Part shown: one piece after another, positions 28,444-37,008 of the stretch
Position numbering within the stretch: position 1 is the stretch's first letter
Layout: each line of letters begins with the position of its first letter
Source of the DNA: Falsirhodobacter xinxiangensis
Lineage (GTDB): Bacteria > Pseudomonadota > Alphaproteobacteria > Rhodobacterales > Rhodobacteraceae
Assembly: GCF_004959935.1 (NCBI RefSeq)
Contig: NZ_SMYN01000009.1
Coordinates: 62,001 to 126,000 of the forward strand
Direction of reading: 5' to 3'
Length of the DNA stretch: 64,000 nucleotides
Made by a program: the position numbers and the translations under genes
Notes under the pieces: model-generated
Seen by the model: only the letters and a program-made list of their open reading frames with translations
Database searches by the model: none
What the model was told of the DNA's origin: nothing

Positions 28444-29628
28444 ATGATGATGAAACGGCTGCTGCTTGCCCTTGCCATGACCGCTGTTCCGGCGCTTGCC
28501 CACGGGTTCGAAACCCGTGCCACGGCTGCGTGGGTCTATGACATCACGACCCGGACCGTCCTTCTGGACAAGAACGCCAACACCCCCCTGCCGCCCGCGT
28601 CCATGTCCAAGCTGATGACGCTGAACATGCTGTTCGAGGCGCTGCACGATGGCCGCGTCACGATGGAGACGACCTTCCCCGTATCCACCAAGGCGTGGCA
28701 GATGGGCGGATCGAAGATGTTCGTCGAACCCGCCGACCGCCCCACGGTCGAGGAGCTGATCCACGGCATCATCATCAACTCGGGCAACGATGCTTGCGTC
28801 GTGGTGGCCGAAGGGCTGGCCGGGTCCGAAGAAGCCTTTGCCCGTCTGATGAACGAACGCGCCGGGCAGCTTGGCATGACGGCGTCGCATTTCGCCAACT
28901 CCTCGGGCTGGCCGCACCCGGAACACCGGATGTCGATGCATGACCTCGGCCTGCTGGCGACCCGCCTGATCACCGAATTCCCCGAGCTTTACAAAAACTT
29001 CGCGCTGACCGAGTTCAACTACAAGAACCGCGTGCCGTCCAATGCCAACAACCGCAATCCGCTGCTGCGCCTTGGCGCGGGCGACTGGACGGCGGACGGG
29101 CTGAAGACCGGCCACACGCAGGAGGCCGGGTTCGGCCTGACCGGTTCGGCCGTGTCCAAGACCGATGGCCGCCGCGTGGTCTTCGTGCTGACCGGGCTGC
29201 AATCTGATGCCGACCGGGCGACCGAATCCGAGGCGATCGTGAACTATGCCTTCCGCCAGTTCGTGCAGAAGACCGTGGTCCGGTCCGGGCAGCGTGTGGG
29301 CGAGGCCGACGTCTGGCTGGGCCAGACCGAACGTGTCGGGCTGGTCACGCAATCCGAGGTGAACCTGCTGGTTCCCGCCTCGGTCCAGGATGCGATCACG
29401 GCGGACATCGTCTATACCGGCCCGGTCTCGGCCCCCGTCGCGCAGGGCCAGCAAGTTGCCGAACTGATCATCCGCGTCCCCGAGATGCCGGAAACCCGCG
29501 TTCCGCTGCTGGCCGAGGCTGCGGTTGCGAATGGCGGCTTCGGCACGCGCCTGTCCACCGCCGCCCGCGTGCTGGCCGAACGCTTCATCGCCGCCGAACC
29601 TGCCCCCGCCGAACAACCGGCTTCCTGA
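28444..29628 (+). CDS. D-alanyl-D-alanine carboxypeptidase (PBP5/6 type)
   Basis: About 394 aa with a signal peptide. The penicillin-binding motifs are SMSK (serine nucleophile), SGN in IIINSGNDACVVVAE, and KTG in GLKTGHTQEAGFG. It trims the terminal D-Ala from peptidoglycan stems in the periplasm. A C-terminal beta domain follows the catalytic part. Three consecutive ATGs at 28444, 28447 and 28450 follow AAGGA, and the second or third fits the spacing best. The next gene, tmk, starts just 3 bases downstream. Confidence 0.94.
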   Translation: MMMKRLLLALAMTAVPALAHGFETRATAAWVYDITTRTVLLDKNANTPLPPASMSKLMTLNMLFEALHDGRVTMETTFPVSTKAWQMGGSKMFVEPADRPTVEELIHGIIINSGNDACVVVAEGLAGSEEAFARLMNERAGQLGMTASHFANSSGWPHPEHRMSMHDLGLLATRLITEFPELYKNFALTEFNYKNRVPSNANNRNPLLRLGAGDWTADGLKTGHTQEAGFGLTGSAVSKTDGRRVVFVLTGLQSDADRATESEAIVNYAFRQFVQKTVVRSGQRVGEADVWLGQTERVGLVTQSEVNLLVPASVQDAITADIVYTGPVSAPVAQGQQVAELIIRVPEMPETRVPLLAEAAVANGGFGTRLSTAARVLAERFIAAEPAPAEQPAS

Positions 29629-29631
29629 CCC

Positions 29632-30261
29632 TTGGCGCGGTTCATCGCGGTCGAGGGGATCGACGGCTCTGGCAAGACCGGGGTCGTGCGCGCCATTGCC
29701 CAAGCCATCCCCGATGCGCTCACCACGCGCGAGCCGGGCGGCACGCCGCAGGGCGACCGTCTGCGCGGGCTGCTGCTGGCGGGCGATGGCGCGGCGTGGG
29801 ACCCGATGTCAGAACTGCTGATGATGACCGCCGCGCGGGTGGAACATGTGCGCCGCGTGATCCGGCCCGCGCTGGATGCCGGCCGAACCGTGGTGTCGGA
29901 CCGCTTCCTCGGCTCCACCCTCGCCTATCAGGGGGCGGGGCGCGGGATGGACGCGGGGCTGATCCGCGATCTGCATGACCGCGCGGTGGGGGGTATCCTG
30001 CCCGATCTGACCATCGTGCTGGACCTCGATCCCGCCATCGGCCTGTCGCGCAGCCGCAAACGGCTCAGCGCCGAGGCGGTGGACGAAGGGCGGTTCGAAA
30101 GCCTCGACCTCGCCTTCCATTCCCGCGTGCGCCAATCCTATCTGGATCAGGCCCACAGCGCGCCGGAGCGCCACGCGATCATCGACGCGGCTTCTGCGCC
30201 CGAGATCGTGGCGCAGCAAGTGCTGGCTGCACTGGCAGCCTGTTGCAAACCTGCAACCTAA
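29632..30261 (+). CDS. tmk: Thymidylate kinase
   Basis: A 209-aa kinase that phosphorylates dTMP to dTDP. The P-loop is [10 protein letters not shown] (about 8-17), the DRX motif is [13 protein letters not shown], and the base-binding region is [14 protein letters not shown]. The start codon is TTG at 29632. It lies 3 bases after the carboxypeptidase gene and is likely in the same transcript. dTMP itself would come from ThyX, encoded at 59641-60546. Confidence 0.97.
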   Translation: MARFIAVEGIDGSGKTGVVRAIAQAIPDALTTREPGGTPQGDRLRGLLLAGDGAAWDPMSELLMMTAARVEHVRRVIRPALDAGRTVVSDRFLGSTLAYQGAGRGMDAGLIRDLHDRAVGGILPDLTIVLDLDPAIGLSRSRKRLSAEAVDEGRFESLDLAFHSRVRQSYLDQAHSAPERHAIIDAASAPEIVAQQVLAALAACCKPAT

Positions 30262-30307
30262 AGTTTTCCAATAGCTTTTCGTTAACCCTGAGATGGACGC
30301 CCCGATC

Positions 30308-30346
30308 GCGGCGTGGCATGAGCCGCCGTTCGCAGCTGGGCTGCGA
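30308..30346 (+). promoter_or_regulatory. Two short stem-loops in the Hint-gene leader
   Basis: GCGGC/GCCGC (30308-30312 with 30322-30326) and TCGCAG/CTGCGA (30330-30335 with 30341-30346) can form tandem hairpins just before the ribosome site AGGA of the next gene. Whether they regulate translation is unknown. Confidence 0.25.
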
Positions 30347-30366
30347 GTGCTTTCAGGAAAATTAGA

Positions 30367-31770
30367 ATGGTTAAAGCGGTCAAGCTGCCCGTCGTCACGA
30401 ATGTGAACGCAACCCAAATGGCGAATGCGATCTTCGGGAGCGGCACGAAAGTCATTTCTGCGAAATATTCTGGCGATGCCGCATCCAAGGGCATCTACAG
30501 CAACGGGCTTGCGACCTCGCCGGGGGTGCTGCCTTCCGATACGGGCGTCATCCTGTCCACCGGACGGGCGGACGCCTTCACGACGGCGGCGAACACCGCG
30601 AACAAGACCAATGCCTCGACCAACACCCTGGGTGCTGACAACAACCCGTATCTGAACGCCATCGCAGGCACGGCGACCCATGACGCCGCCGTGTTCGAGG
30701 CGACCTTCGTGCCGGACGGGTCGGTCCTGACGATGCAGATCGTCTTCGCGTCCGAGGAATATCCCGAATATGTCGGCGGAAAATTCAACGACGCTGTCGG
30801 CATCTATGTCAACGGCGTGCGGGCCGAGTTGACGGTCGGCAACGGCGACATCTCGATCAACAACATCAACGCCACGGGCGCGAACCGCGGTCTTTTCAAA
30901 GACAACGCCAACGGCGCCTACAACACCGAGATGGACGGGTTCACCGTGACCCTGACGCTGAAGGCCCCCGTCAAGCCGGGAGTCAACAACACGATCTGGA
31001 TCGGCATCGCCGATGCGGGCGATTCAACCTACGATTCCAACCTCGTGATCGCCGGGAAAAGCGTCCAGACCAGCATCGTCGCGCAGGATGACGAGATCGC
31101 GCTGAAACAGGGCGCCACGGGCATCGTCGATGTGCTGGCCAACGACATCGGCCCGCTGAAGACCGCGCTGACGATCACCCATATCAACGGCGTCCCGGTC
31201 AAGGCGGGGGACAGCGTCACGCTCGCCTCCGGCACCGTGGTCAGGCTGCTGCCGAACGGCACGCTTGCTATCACATCCGCTGGAAACGGGCCGGAGGTCA
31301 TCAGCTATACCACCAGCGATGGCAGCGCCGCGTCGGACACGGGCTTCGTCAATGTCGCGACCATTGCCTGCTTCACCGCCGGAACGCGGCTGGAGACGCC
31401 CGGCGGCGCGCGGCGGATCGAGGATTTGCGCCCAGGAGACATGGTCCTGACCCGCGACGACGGCCCGCAACCCCTGCGCTGGATCGGAACCTCCACCGTC
31501 GCAGCAGAGGGGCGCTTCGCCCCCAACGCCATCGCCCCGAATGCGCTTGGCAGGCACGATGCGATCGAACTGTCGCCCAATCACCGCATTCTGATCGAAG
31601 GGCACCGGGCCGAACTTCTGTTCGGCGAAGGCGAGGCGCTGGCCAAGGCGCGCGACCTGGTCAACGATCTGACCGTCACCCGCCGGACGGGCGGCAATGT
31701 CACCTATGTCCACGTCCTGTTCGACAGACATCAGATCGTCACGGCGAATGGGCTGGACAGCGAAAGCTAG
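30367..31770 (+). CDS. Choice-of-anchor L / Hint-domain protein, ended early by an amber codon
   Basis: A 467-aa protein as written. The N-terminal half carries the choice-of-anchor L domain (NATQMANAIFGSGTK; FASEEYPEYVGGKFNDAVGI). A middle Ig-like segment (DDEIALKQGATGIVDVLAND) precedes a Hint domain starting at Cys335 (ACFTAGTRLETPGGARRIED) with GDMVLTRDDGPQPLRWIG. The frame meets TAG at 31768-31770 right after GLDSES, but continues open for 51 codons with a sequence typical of this family's C-terminus, to a stop at 31924-31926. So it is a truncated or amber-containing allele. Such proteins are surface or secreted; a self-cleavage role of Hint is possible. Confidence 0.85.
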   Translation: MVKAVKLPVVTNVNATQMANAIFGSGTKVISAKYSGDAASKGIYSNGLATSPGVLPSDTGVILSTGRADAFTTAANTANKTNASTNTLGADNNPYLNAIAGTATHDAAVFEATFVPDGSVLTMQIVFASEEYPEYVGGKFNDAVGIYVNGVRAELTVGNGDISINNINATGANRGLFKDNANGAYNTEMDGFTVTLTLKAPVKPGVNNTIWIGIADAGDSTYDSNLVIAGKSVQTSIVAQDDEIALKQGATGIVDVLANDIGPLKTALTITHINGVPVKAGDSVTLASGTVVRLLPNGTLAITSAGNGPEVISYTTSDGSAASDTGFVNVATIACFTAGTRLETPGGARRIEDLRPGDMVLTRDDGPQPLRWIGTSTVAAEGRFAPNAIAPNALGRHDAIELSPNHRILIEGHRAELLFGEGEALAKARDLVNDLTVTRRTGGNVTYVHVLFDRHQIVTANGLDSES

Positions 31771-31926
31771 CTCCCCGGCCCGGAAACCATGCGGTCCTTC
31801 GACCGGGACGTGCAGGAGGAGATCTTCGGCCTGTTCCCGACGCTGGATCGTGAAACCTGCCTCGGCTACGGCCCTGCGGCGCGGCTGACGCTGAAGGCGC
31901 ATGAAACCCGCGCCTGGGCCAGCTAG
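31771..31926 (+). pseudogene. C-terminal remainder of the Hint protein beyond the in-frame amber codon
   Basis: These 52 codons are in the same frame as the Hint gene and start with LPGPETMRSFDR, matching the usual SES-x-LPG continuation in this family, and end with [10 protein letters not shown]. There is no separate start or ribosome site. The final TAG (31924-31926) overlaps the stop of the convergent DUF815 gene, as expected for the original gene end. Confidence 0.7.
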
Positions 31927-32759
31927 ATCGCGACCCCGTGCCGCGCGGCAAGGTCGGTGAAGAACTGCCAAGCCACGCGGCCCGATCGCGCGCCGCGGGT
32001 CGCCTGCCACTCGATCGCCTCGGCCCGCAGGGTGTTTTCGTCGATGCGCAGCCCATGCGCGTCGCAATAACCGCGGATCATCGCAAGGTAATCATCCTGC
32101 GTGCAGGGGTGGAAGCCCAGCCACAGCCCGAAACGGTCGGACAGGGAGACCTTTTCCTCCACCGCCTCGGACGGGCTGATGGCGGTGGACCGTTCGTTCT
32201 CGATCATGTCGCGGGGCATCAGGTGGCGGCGGTTGGACGTGGCGTAAAGCACCACATTTTCGGGCCGCCCCTCGATCCCGCCATCCAGAACGGCCTTCAG
32301 CGATTTGTAATGCTGGTCATCATGGCTGAAGGAAAGGTCATCGCAGAACAGCACGAACTGTTTGTCCGATGCGCGCAGATGCGCCAGCAGCCGCTGGACC
32401 GAGGGCAGATCCTCGCGCGCAAGCTCCACCAGTTTCAGATCCAGCCCCTCGGCCCGGACCTGCGCGTGGATCGCCTTGACCAGTGATGATTTCCCCATCC
32501 CCCGCGCGCCCCAAAGCAGCGCGTTGTTCGCCGGAAGCCCCTTGGCGAAATGGCGGGTATTCTCCAGCAGGATGTCGCGGGCACGGTCCACACCGACCAA
32601 CAGGCCGACATCCACACGCGCCACCTTGGCCACCGGCTCCAGCCGGTCGGGGGCGGTGTGCCAGACGAAGGCTTCGGCGGCATTCAGATCGGGCGCGGCC
32701 GGAGGGGGCGGGCTGATCCGCTCCAGCGCCTCGGCGATGCGGATCAGCGGATCGCTCAC
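31923..32759 (-). CDS. DUF815-family AAA ATPase
   Basis: A 278-aa ATPase with Walker [15 protein letters not shown] and a Walker B-like region [10 protein letters not shown]; the family is DUF815. Members occur widely beside tatABC in Rhodobacterales, but no function is settled. GTG at 32759 is the start because it gives a natural N-terminus ([13 protein letters not shown]) and overlaps the tatC stop (GTGA). The frame stays open for six more codons upstream. Confidence 0.88.
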   Translation of the reverse strand: MSDPLIRIAEALERISPPPPAAPDLNAAEAFVWHTAPDRLEPVAKVARVDVGLLVGVDRARDILLENTRHFAKGLPANNALLWGARGMGKSSLVKAIHAQVRAEGLDLKLVELAREDLPSVQRLLAHLRASDKQFVLFCDDLSFSHDDQHYKSLKAVLDGGIEGRPENVVLYATSNRRHLMPRDMIENERSTAISPSEAVEEKVSLSDRFGLWLGFHPCTQDDYLAMIRGYCDAHGLRIDENTLRAEAIEWQATRGARSGRVAWQFFTDLAARHGVAI

Positions 32760-33580
32760 TCCTCGTCCTCCACCCACAGACCCTCGGCGCGCAGCTTCGC
32801 CTCGCGGTTCTTCTCGATCCGGCGGATGATGACGATCGAGATTTCATAGAGCGGATAGACCGCACCGAACAGGATCAGCTGGCTCATGATGTCAGGAGGG
32901 GTCGCCACGGCCGCAAGGATCAGGATGACCACGATGGCGTATTTGCGGACCGACGAAAGACCCGCCGCCGAAATCAGCCCCGCCTTCCCCATCAGCGTCA
33001 GCAGCACCGGAAGCTGGAAGCACAGACCGAAGGCGAGGATGAACTTCATCGTCAGCCCGAGGTATTCCTGTGCCGAGCCCTGGAATACGATACCCGCAGG
33101 GGGTGCCCCCGCCTCGCCCGGTGCCGGGGCGGTTTGCTGGAACCCGAGGAAGAAGTCGAAGGCGGTCGGCAGCACGACGTAGAAACAGAAGGCAGCGCCG
33201 AAGAAGAACATCGCGGGCGACGCCAGCAGGAACGGCAGGAAGGCCGACTTTTCCGTCTTGTAGAGCCCCGGCGCAACGAAGCGCCACAGCTGATAGGCGA
33301 TGATCGGAAACGCCACGACCAACCCGCCGAACAGCGCGATGTTGACCGAGACGAAGAAGCCTTCCTGCAGCTTGATCATCACCAGTCCGCAATCCTGACC
33401 GCGATCGGCCAGCGCGTTGCAGACCGGACGCGACAGGAAGTTGAAGACATGCTGTGCGAACGGGAAGATCGCGAAGACCGCCACCACATAGGCGACCAGC
33501 GCCCAGATGATCCGGGTGCGAAGTTCCTTCAGGTGTTCGACAAGGGGGGCACTGCTGTCGTCGATCTCGTCGGTCATCAC
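32756..33580 (-). CDS. tatC: Sec-independent protein translocase TatC
   Basis: A 274-aa membrane protein with six helices. The family signature is seen in [16 protein letters not shown] at the start and [16 protein letters not shown]. It recognises twin-arginine signal peptides and forms the receptor with TatB. A Pro/Gly-rich loop ([14 protein letters not shown], about residues 147-160) lies in a periplasmic region. The start overlaps the tatB stop by ATGA. Confidence 0.97.
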   Translation of the reverse strand: MMTDEIDDSSAPLVEHLKELRTRIIWALVAYVVAVFAIFPFAQHVFNFLSRPVCNALADRGQDCGLVMIKLQEGFFVSVNIALFGGLVVAFPIIAYQLWRFVAPGLYKTEKSAFLPFLLASPAMFFFGAAFCFYVVLPTAFDFFLGFQQTAPAPGEAGAPPAGIVFQGSAQEYLGLTMKFILAFGLCFQLPVLLTLMGKAGLISAAGLSSVRKYAIVVILILAAVATPPDIMSQLILFGAVYPLYEISIVIIRRIEKNREAKLRAEGLWVEDEE

Positions 33581-34089
33581 GGCTTCTTGGGCAAGGGTTT
33601 GCGCGGAACGGCCCGCCGCGCGGGGCGGTCATCGACGACTTTGCGGCGGCGCACCGGCTCGGGGCGCGGGCGCGGCGGCGCGGCTTCGGCCTTCACCACC
33701 GGCGGCGGCGCGGGCGCGACGGGAGGTGCCGTCACGGCGGCTGCCGTCGTCTTGGCCAGTGCGGCGTCCACTTCGGCCTTGGGCGTGCGCTGAAGCGCGT
33801 TGACGCTCCGCATCGGGTCCCAATTCTCGAACTTGGTCGCAGAGGTCTTCAACGCATCGAGACCCATCGCCGACGGCGAGGTCGCCTTGCGAAGATCGCG
33901 CGCCACGTCATCGACGCCCGCCTCCTTGGCAACGTCTTCCATCGCGCGGGAAAAATCCCGTGCCATGGACCGCGCCTTGGCCGTGAACCGCCCCAGCGTG
34001 CGGAACATTTCCGGCAGGTCCTTTGGGCCCACGACGATCAGCGCGACGACGCCGATCATGATGAGCTCGCTCCACCCGATATCGAACAT
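33577..34089 (-). CDS. tatB: Sec-independent protein translocase TatB
   Basis: A 170-aa protein with a short N-terminal helix ([25 protein letters not shown]), a conserved amphipathic helix ([18 protein letters not shown]) and a long Pro/Arg-rich C-terminal tail ([12 protein letters not shown] onward). It binds signal peptides with TatC. The tail is longer and more basic than in many TatB proteins. Confidence 0.95.
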   Translation of the reverse strand: MFDIGWSELIMIGVVALIVVGPKDLPEMFRTLGRFTAKARSMARDFSRAMEDVAKEAGVDDVARDLRKATSPSAMGLDALKTSATKFENWDPMRSVNALQRTPKAEVDAALAKTTAAAVTAPPVAPAPPPVVKAEAAPPRPRPEPVRRRKVVDDRPARRAVPRKPLPKKP

Positions 34090-34113
34090 GGATCAGCCTT
34101 TATATGGGACCGA

Positions 34114-34332
34114 TCAGACTTTCTTCTGGTCGGGCGTCGTCTCGGGGGTCACGTCGCGGGCATCGGCAGCCTTCTGCTGTTCGATCTCCTCGGACCCGTC
34201 CTTCACGCCGCGCTTGAACGCGGTGATGCCCTTGCCGACTTCACCCATCAGCGAGGAAACCTTGCCACGCCCGAACAGCACCAGCAGGACCACACCGATG
34301 ATCAGGATCTCGGTAATACCAAAGCGTCCCAT
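34114..34332 (-). CDS. tatA: Sec-independent protein translocase TatA
   Basis: A 72-aa pore-forming component: a short helix (ITEILIIGVVLLVLFGRGK), the FGRGKVSSLMGEVGKGI amphipathic stretch and a charged tail. The start at 34332 is preferred because AAGGAG (34339-34344 on the plus strand) is 6 bases upstream; the ATG at 34338 would touch the ribosome site. It is first in tatA-tatB-tatC. Confidence 0.95.
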   Translation of the reverse strand: MGRFGITEILIIGVVLLVLFGRGKVSSLMGEVGKGITAFKRGVKDGSEEIEQQKAADARDVTPETTPDQKKV

Positions 34333-34398
34333 GGCCATCTCCTTCCATCGGGCGGCCACGCCGCCCGTTCTAATGATCAGACCCGATCTTTAAACGTC

Positions 34399-34432
34399 CG
34401 CCGTCCGCTTTCAAAGGGTGAAAGCGGCGGCG
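34399..34432 (-). terminator. Hairpin between tatA and the SDR gene
   Basis: A 14-bp stem with one bulge (34399-34413 with 34419-34432) and an AAGGG loop follows the SDR gene on the minus strand. The U-tract is weak. Confidence 0.4.
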
Positions 34433-34451
34433 TTCCCGGAAAGTTGAGCCT

Positions 34452-35225
34452 TCAGATGGTAGCGACCGTCGCGCCGCCGTCCAGCAGCACGTTCTGCCCC
34501 ACGATGAAACCGGCATGTTGCGAACACAGGAACGCGCACATCGCCCCGAACTCCGCCGCCGTGCCGTAGCGCCCTGCGGGTATGCCCGCCTGATGCGCTC
34601 TGCGCGCATCGTCCAGCGACACACCCTGCTTCTCGCTCGCGGCCTTGTTCAGCGCGGCGATCCGGTCGGTGTCATGGCTGCCCGGCAGCAGGTTGTTGAT
34701 ATTGACCCCCTGCGCCGCCACCTGCCGCGAGGTTCCGGCGACATAGCCCGTCAGCCCCGTCCGCGCCGCGTTCGACAGGCCAAGCTGCGCGATGGGCGCC
34801 TTGACCGATTGCGAGGTGATGTTGACCACCCGCCCCCATCCGCGATCGACCATCCCCGGCACGATGGCCGTCATCAGCGCGATGGGCGTCAGCATGTTGG
34901 CATCCAGCGCCTTCAGGAAATCCTCGCGCGTCCAATCCGACCAGATGCCGGGGGGCGGTCCGCCCGCATTCGTGACCAGAATGTCGAACGGCCCTTCGGC
35001 CAGCACCTTGGCGCGGCCTTCCTCGGACGTCACGTCGGCGGCGATGGCCGTCACGTTCACGCCATGCCCGCGCAGGCGCTCGGCTGCCGCCTCCAGCGCC
35101 TCGGACCCGCGGGCGTTGATGACGAGATCCACGCCCGCTTCGGCCAGCGCCTCGGCGCAGCCATAACCCAGACCCTTGCTGGAGGCGCAAACCAAAGCCC
35201 GTTTGCCGCGAATACCCAAGTCCAT
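34452..35225 (-). CDS. SDR-family oxidoreductase lacking the catalytic Tyr and Lys
   Basis: A 257-aa short-chain dehydrogenase-like protein. Cofactor motif ASSKGLG (about 14-20), NAGG (86-89), Asn110 and the Ser138 of NITSQS are kept. Where FabG-type enzymes have Tyr-x3-Lys, this has Ser151 and Arg155 in LGLSNAARTGLTG. Such a subgroup is known among 3-oxoacyl reductase-like SDRs, so it may bind nucleotides but work differently, or have another role. It is 39 bases from the divergent prfC gene. Confidence 0.87.
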   Translation of the reverse strand: MDLGIRGKRALVCASSKGLGYGCAEALAEAGVDLVINARGSEALEAAAERLRGHGVNVTAIAADVTSEEGRAKVLAEGPFDILVTNAGGPPPGIWSDWTREDFLKALDANMLTPIALMTAIVPGMVDRGWGRVVNITSQSVKAPIAQLGLSNAARTGLTGYVAGTSRQVAAQGVNINNLLPGSHDTDRIAALNKAASEKQGVSLDDARRAHQAGIPAGRYGTAAEFGAMCAFLCSQHAGFIVGQNVLLDGGATVATI

Positions 35226-35264
35226 CCCGTCTCTCCCTTATGGACGCGCATCGCGCCGTGATGT

Positions 35265-36875
35265 ATGCCGCTGCCCATGCTGGACAACCGCCCGACCCTT
35301 CCGCCCGAAATCGCTCGCCGCCGGACCTTTGCGATCATTTCGCATCCCGACGCCGGGAAAACAACGCTGACCGAAAAGTTCCTGCTGTTCGGCGGGGCGA
35401 TCCAGATGGCCGGACAGGTCCGCGCCAAGGGCGAAGCGCGGCGCACGCGGTCCGACTTCATGAAGATGGAACAGGATCGCGGGATCTCGGTTTCCGCCTC
35501 GGCCATGTCGTTCGAATTCGGGCAGTATCGCTTCAACCTGGTCGATACGCCCGGCCACAGCGATTTTTCGGAAGACACCTACCGCACGCTGACGGCGGTG
35601 GACGCCGCGATCATGGTGATCGATGGCGCCAAAGGCGTGGAATCGCAGACCCGCAAGCTGTTCGAGGTGTGCCGCCTGCGCGATCTGCCGATCCTGACGT
35701 TCTGCAACAAGATGGACCGCGAATCCCGCGACACGTTCGAAATCATCGACGAGATTCAGGAAAACCTCGCCATCGACGTCGCCCCCGCCTCGTGGCCGAT
35801 CGGCATGGGCCGCGACTTCGTCGGCGCCTATGACCTGCTGCACGACCGGCTGGAGATCATGGACCGCGCCGACCGCAACAAGGTGGCGGAATCGATCAAG
35901 ATCACCGGCCTCGATGATCCGAAGCTGGCCGATCACGTCCCGGCCGACCTGCTGGAGAAGCTGCGCGAGGAAGTGCAGATGGCGCGCGAACTGCTGCCCG
36001 CCTTTGATCGGCAATCCTTCCTTGAAGGGCATATGACGCCGATCTGGTTCGGATCTGCCATCAACTCCTTCGGGGTGAAGGAGTTGATGGACGGCATGGG
36101 CGAATACGGCCCCGAGCCGCAGCCGCAGAATGCCAAGGAACGCCAGCTCGATGCCGGGGAAAACAAGGTGGCGGGCTTCGTGTTCAAGGTTCAGGCCAAC
36201 ATGGACCCGAAACACCGCGACCGCGTGGCGTTTGTCCGTCTGGCATCCGGGCATTTCGAACGCGGGATGAAGCTGCTGCACGTCCGGTCCAAGAAACAGA
36301 TGGCGGTGTCCAACCCCGTCCTGTTCCTTGCCGCCGACCGCGAACTGGCCGAGGAGGCCTGGGCCGGCGACATCATCGGCATCCCGAACCACGGCCAGCT
36401 TCGCATCGGCGACGCGCTGACCGAGGGTGAGGCCCTGCACTTCACCGGCATTCCCAGCTTTGCGCCGGAACTGCTGCAAGGCGTGCGCGCGGGCGATCCG
36501 ATGAAGGCCAAGCATCTGGAAAAGGCGCTGATGCAATTCGCCGAAGAAGGCGCGGCCAAGGTGTTCAAACCTGCAATCGGCTCGGGCTTCATCGTCGGCG
36601 TGGTCGGGCAGTTGCAGTTCGAGGTTCTGGCATCCCGGATCGAGCAGGAATACTCGCTGCCCGTCCGGTTCGAGCCGTCGCAGTTCACCTCGGCCCGCTG
36701 GGTGCAGGGGCCGAAACCGGCGGTGGACAAGCTGGCGAACGTCAACAAGGGCCACATGGCCACCGACAGCGATGGCGACGCGGTTTTCTTGACCCGCCTG
36801 CAATGGGACATCGACCGCGTGCAGCGCGATCATCCCGACGTGAAGCTGACCGCGACCAAGGAAATGATGGTCTGA
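35265..36875 (+). CDS. prfC: Peptide chain release factor 3
   Basis: A 536-aa GTPase that releases RF1/RF2 from the ribosome after termination. GTP motifs are HPDAGKTTLTE, DTPGHSDFSEDTYR and NKMDRE, followed by the RF3-specific ARWVQGPKPAVDKL C-terminal segment. Start 35265 (MPLPMLDNRP) was chosen; an inner Met at 35277 is possible. A stem-loop (36902-36930) lies shortly after the stop. Confidence 0.97.
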   Translation: MPLPMLDNRPTLPPEIARRRTFAIISHPDAGKTTLTEKFLLFGGAIQMAGQVRAKGEARRTRSDFMKMEQDRGISVSASAMSFEFGQYRFNLVDTPGHSDFSEDTYRTLTAVDAAIMVIDGAKGVESQTRKLFEVCRLRDLPILTFCNKMDRESRDTFEIIDEIQENLAIDVAPASWPIGMGRDFVGAYDLLHDRLEIMDRADRNKVAESIKITGLDDPKLADHVPADLLEKLREEVQMARELLPAFDRQSFLEGHMTPIWFGSAINSFGVKELMDGMGEYGPEPQPQNAKERQLDAGENKVAGFVFKVQANMDPKHRDRVAFVRLASGHFERGMKLLHVRSKKQMAVSNPVLFLAADRELAEEAWAGDIIGIPNHGQLRIGDALTEGEALHFTGIPSFAPELLQGVRAGDPMKAKHLEKALMQFAEEGAAKVFKPAIGSGFIVGVVGQLQFEVLASRIEQEYSLPVRFEPSQFTSARWVQGPKPAVDKLANVNKGHMATDSDGDAVFLTRLQWDIDRVQRDHPDVKLTATKEMMV

Positions 36876-36901
36876 CGGGCGGATTCCCGCGCTAAACTTG
36901 A

Positions 36902-36930
36902 CCGCCCCCTCAATTTCCTGTAGGGGGCGG
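36902..36930 (+). terminator. Stem-loop after prfC
   Basis: A 9-bp stem (36902-36910 with 36922-36930) with an 11-base loop lies 26 bases after the prfC stop and about 80 bases before the helicase start. There is no U-run, so it could also sit in the helicase leader. Confidence 0.35.
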
Positions 36931-37008
36931 AACATGACGCCGGGGCGCCCGGAAATTGTAGCGTCCCATACATCCATGCGGTCCGATACCGCATCACTCA
37001 GGACGCCA

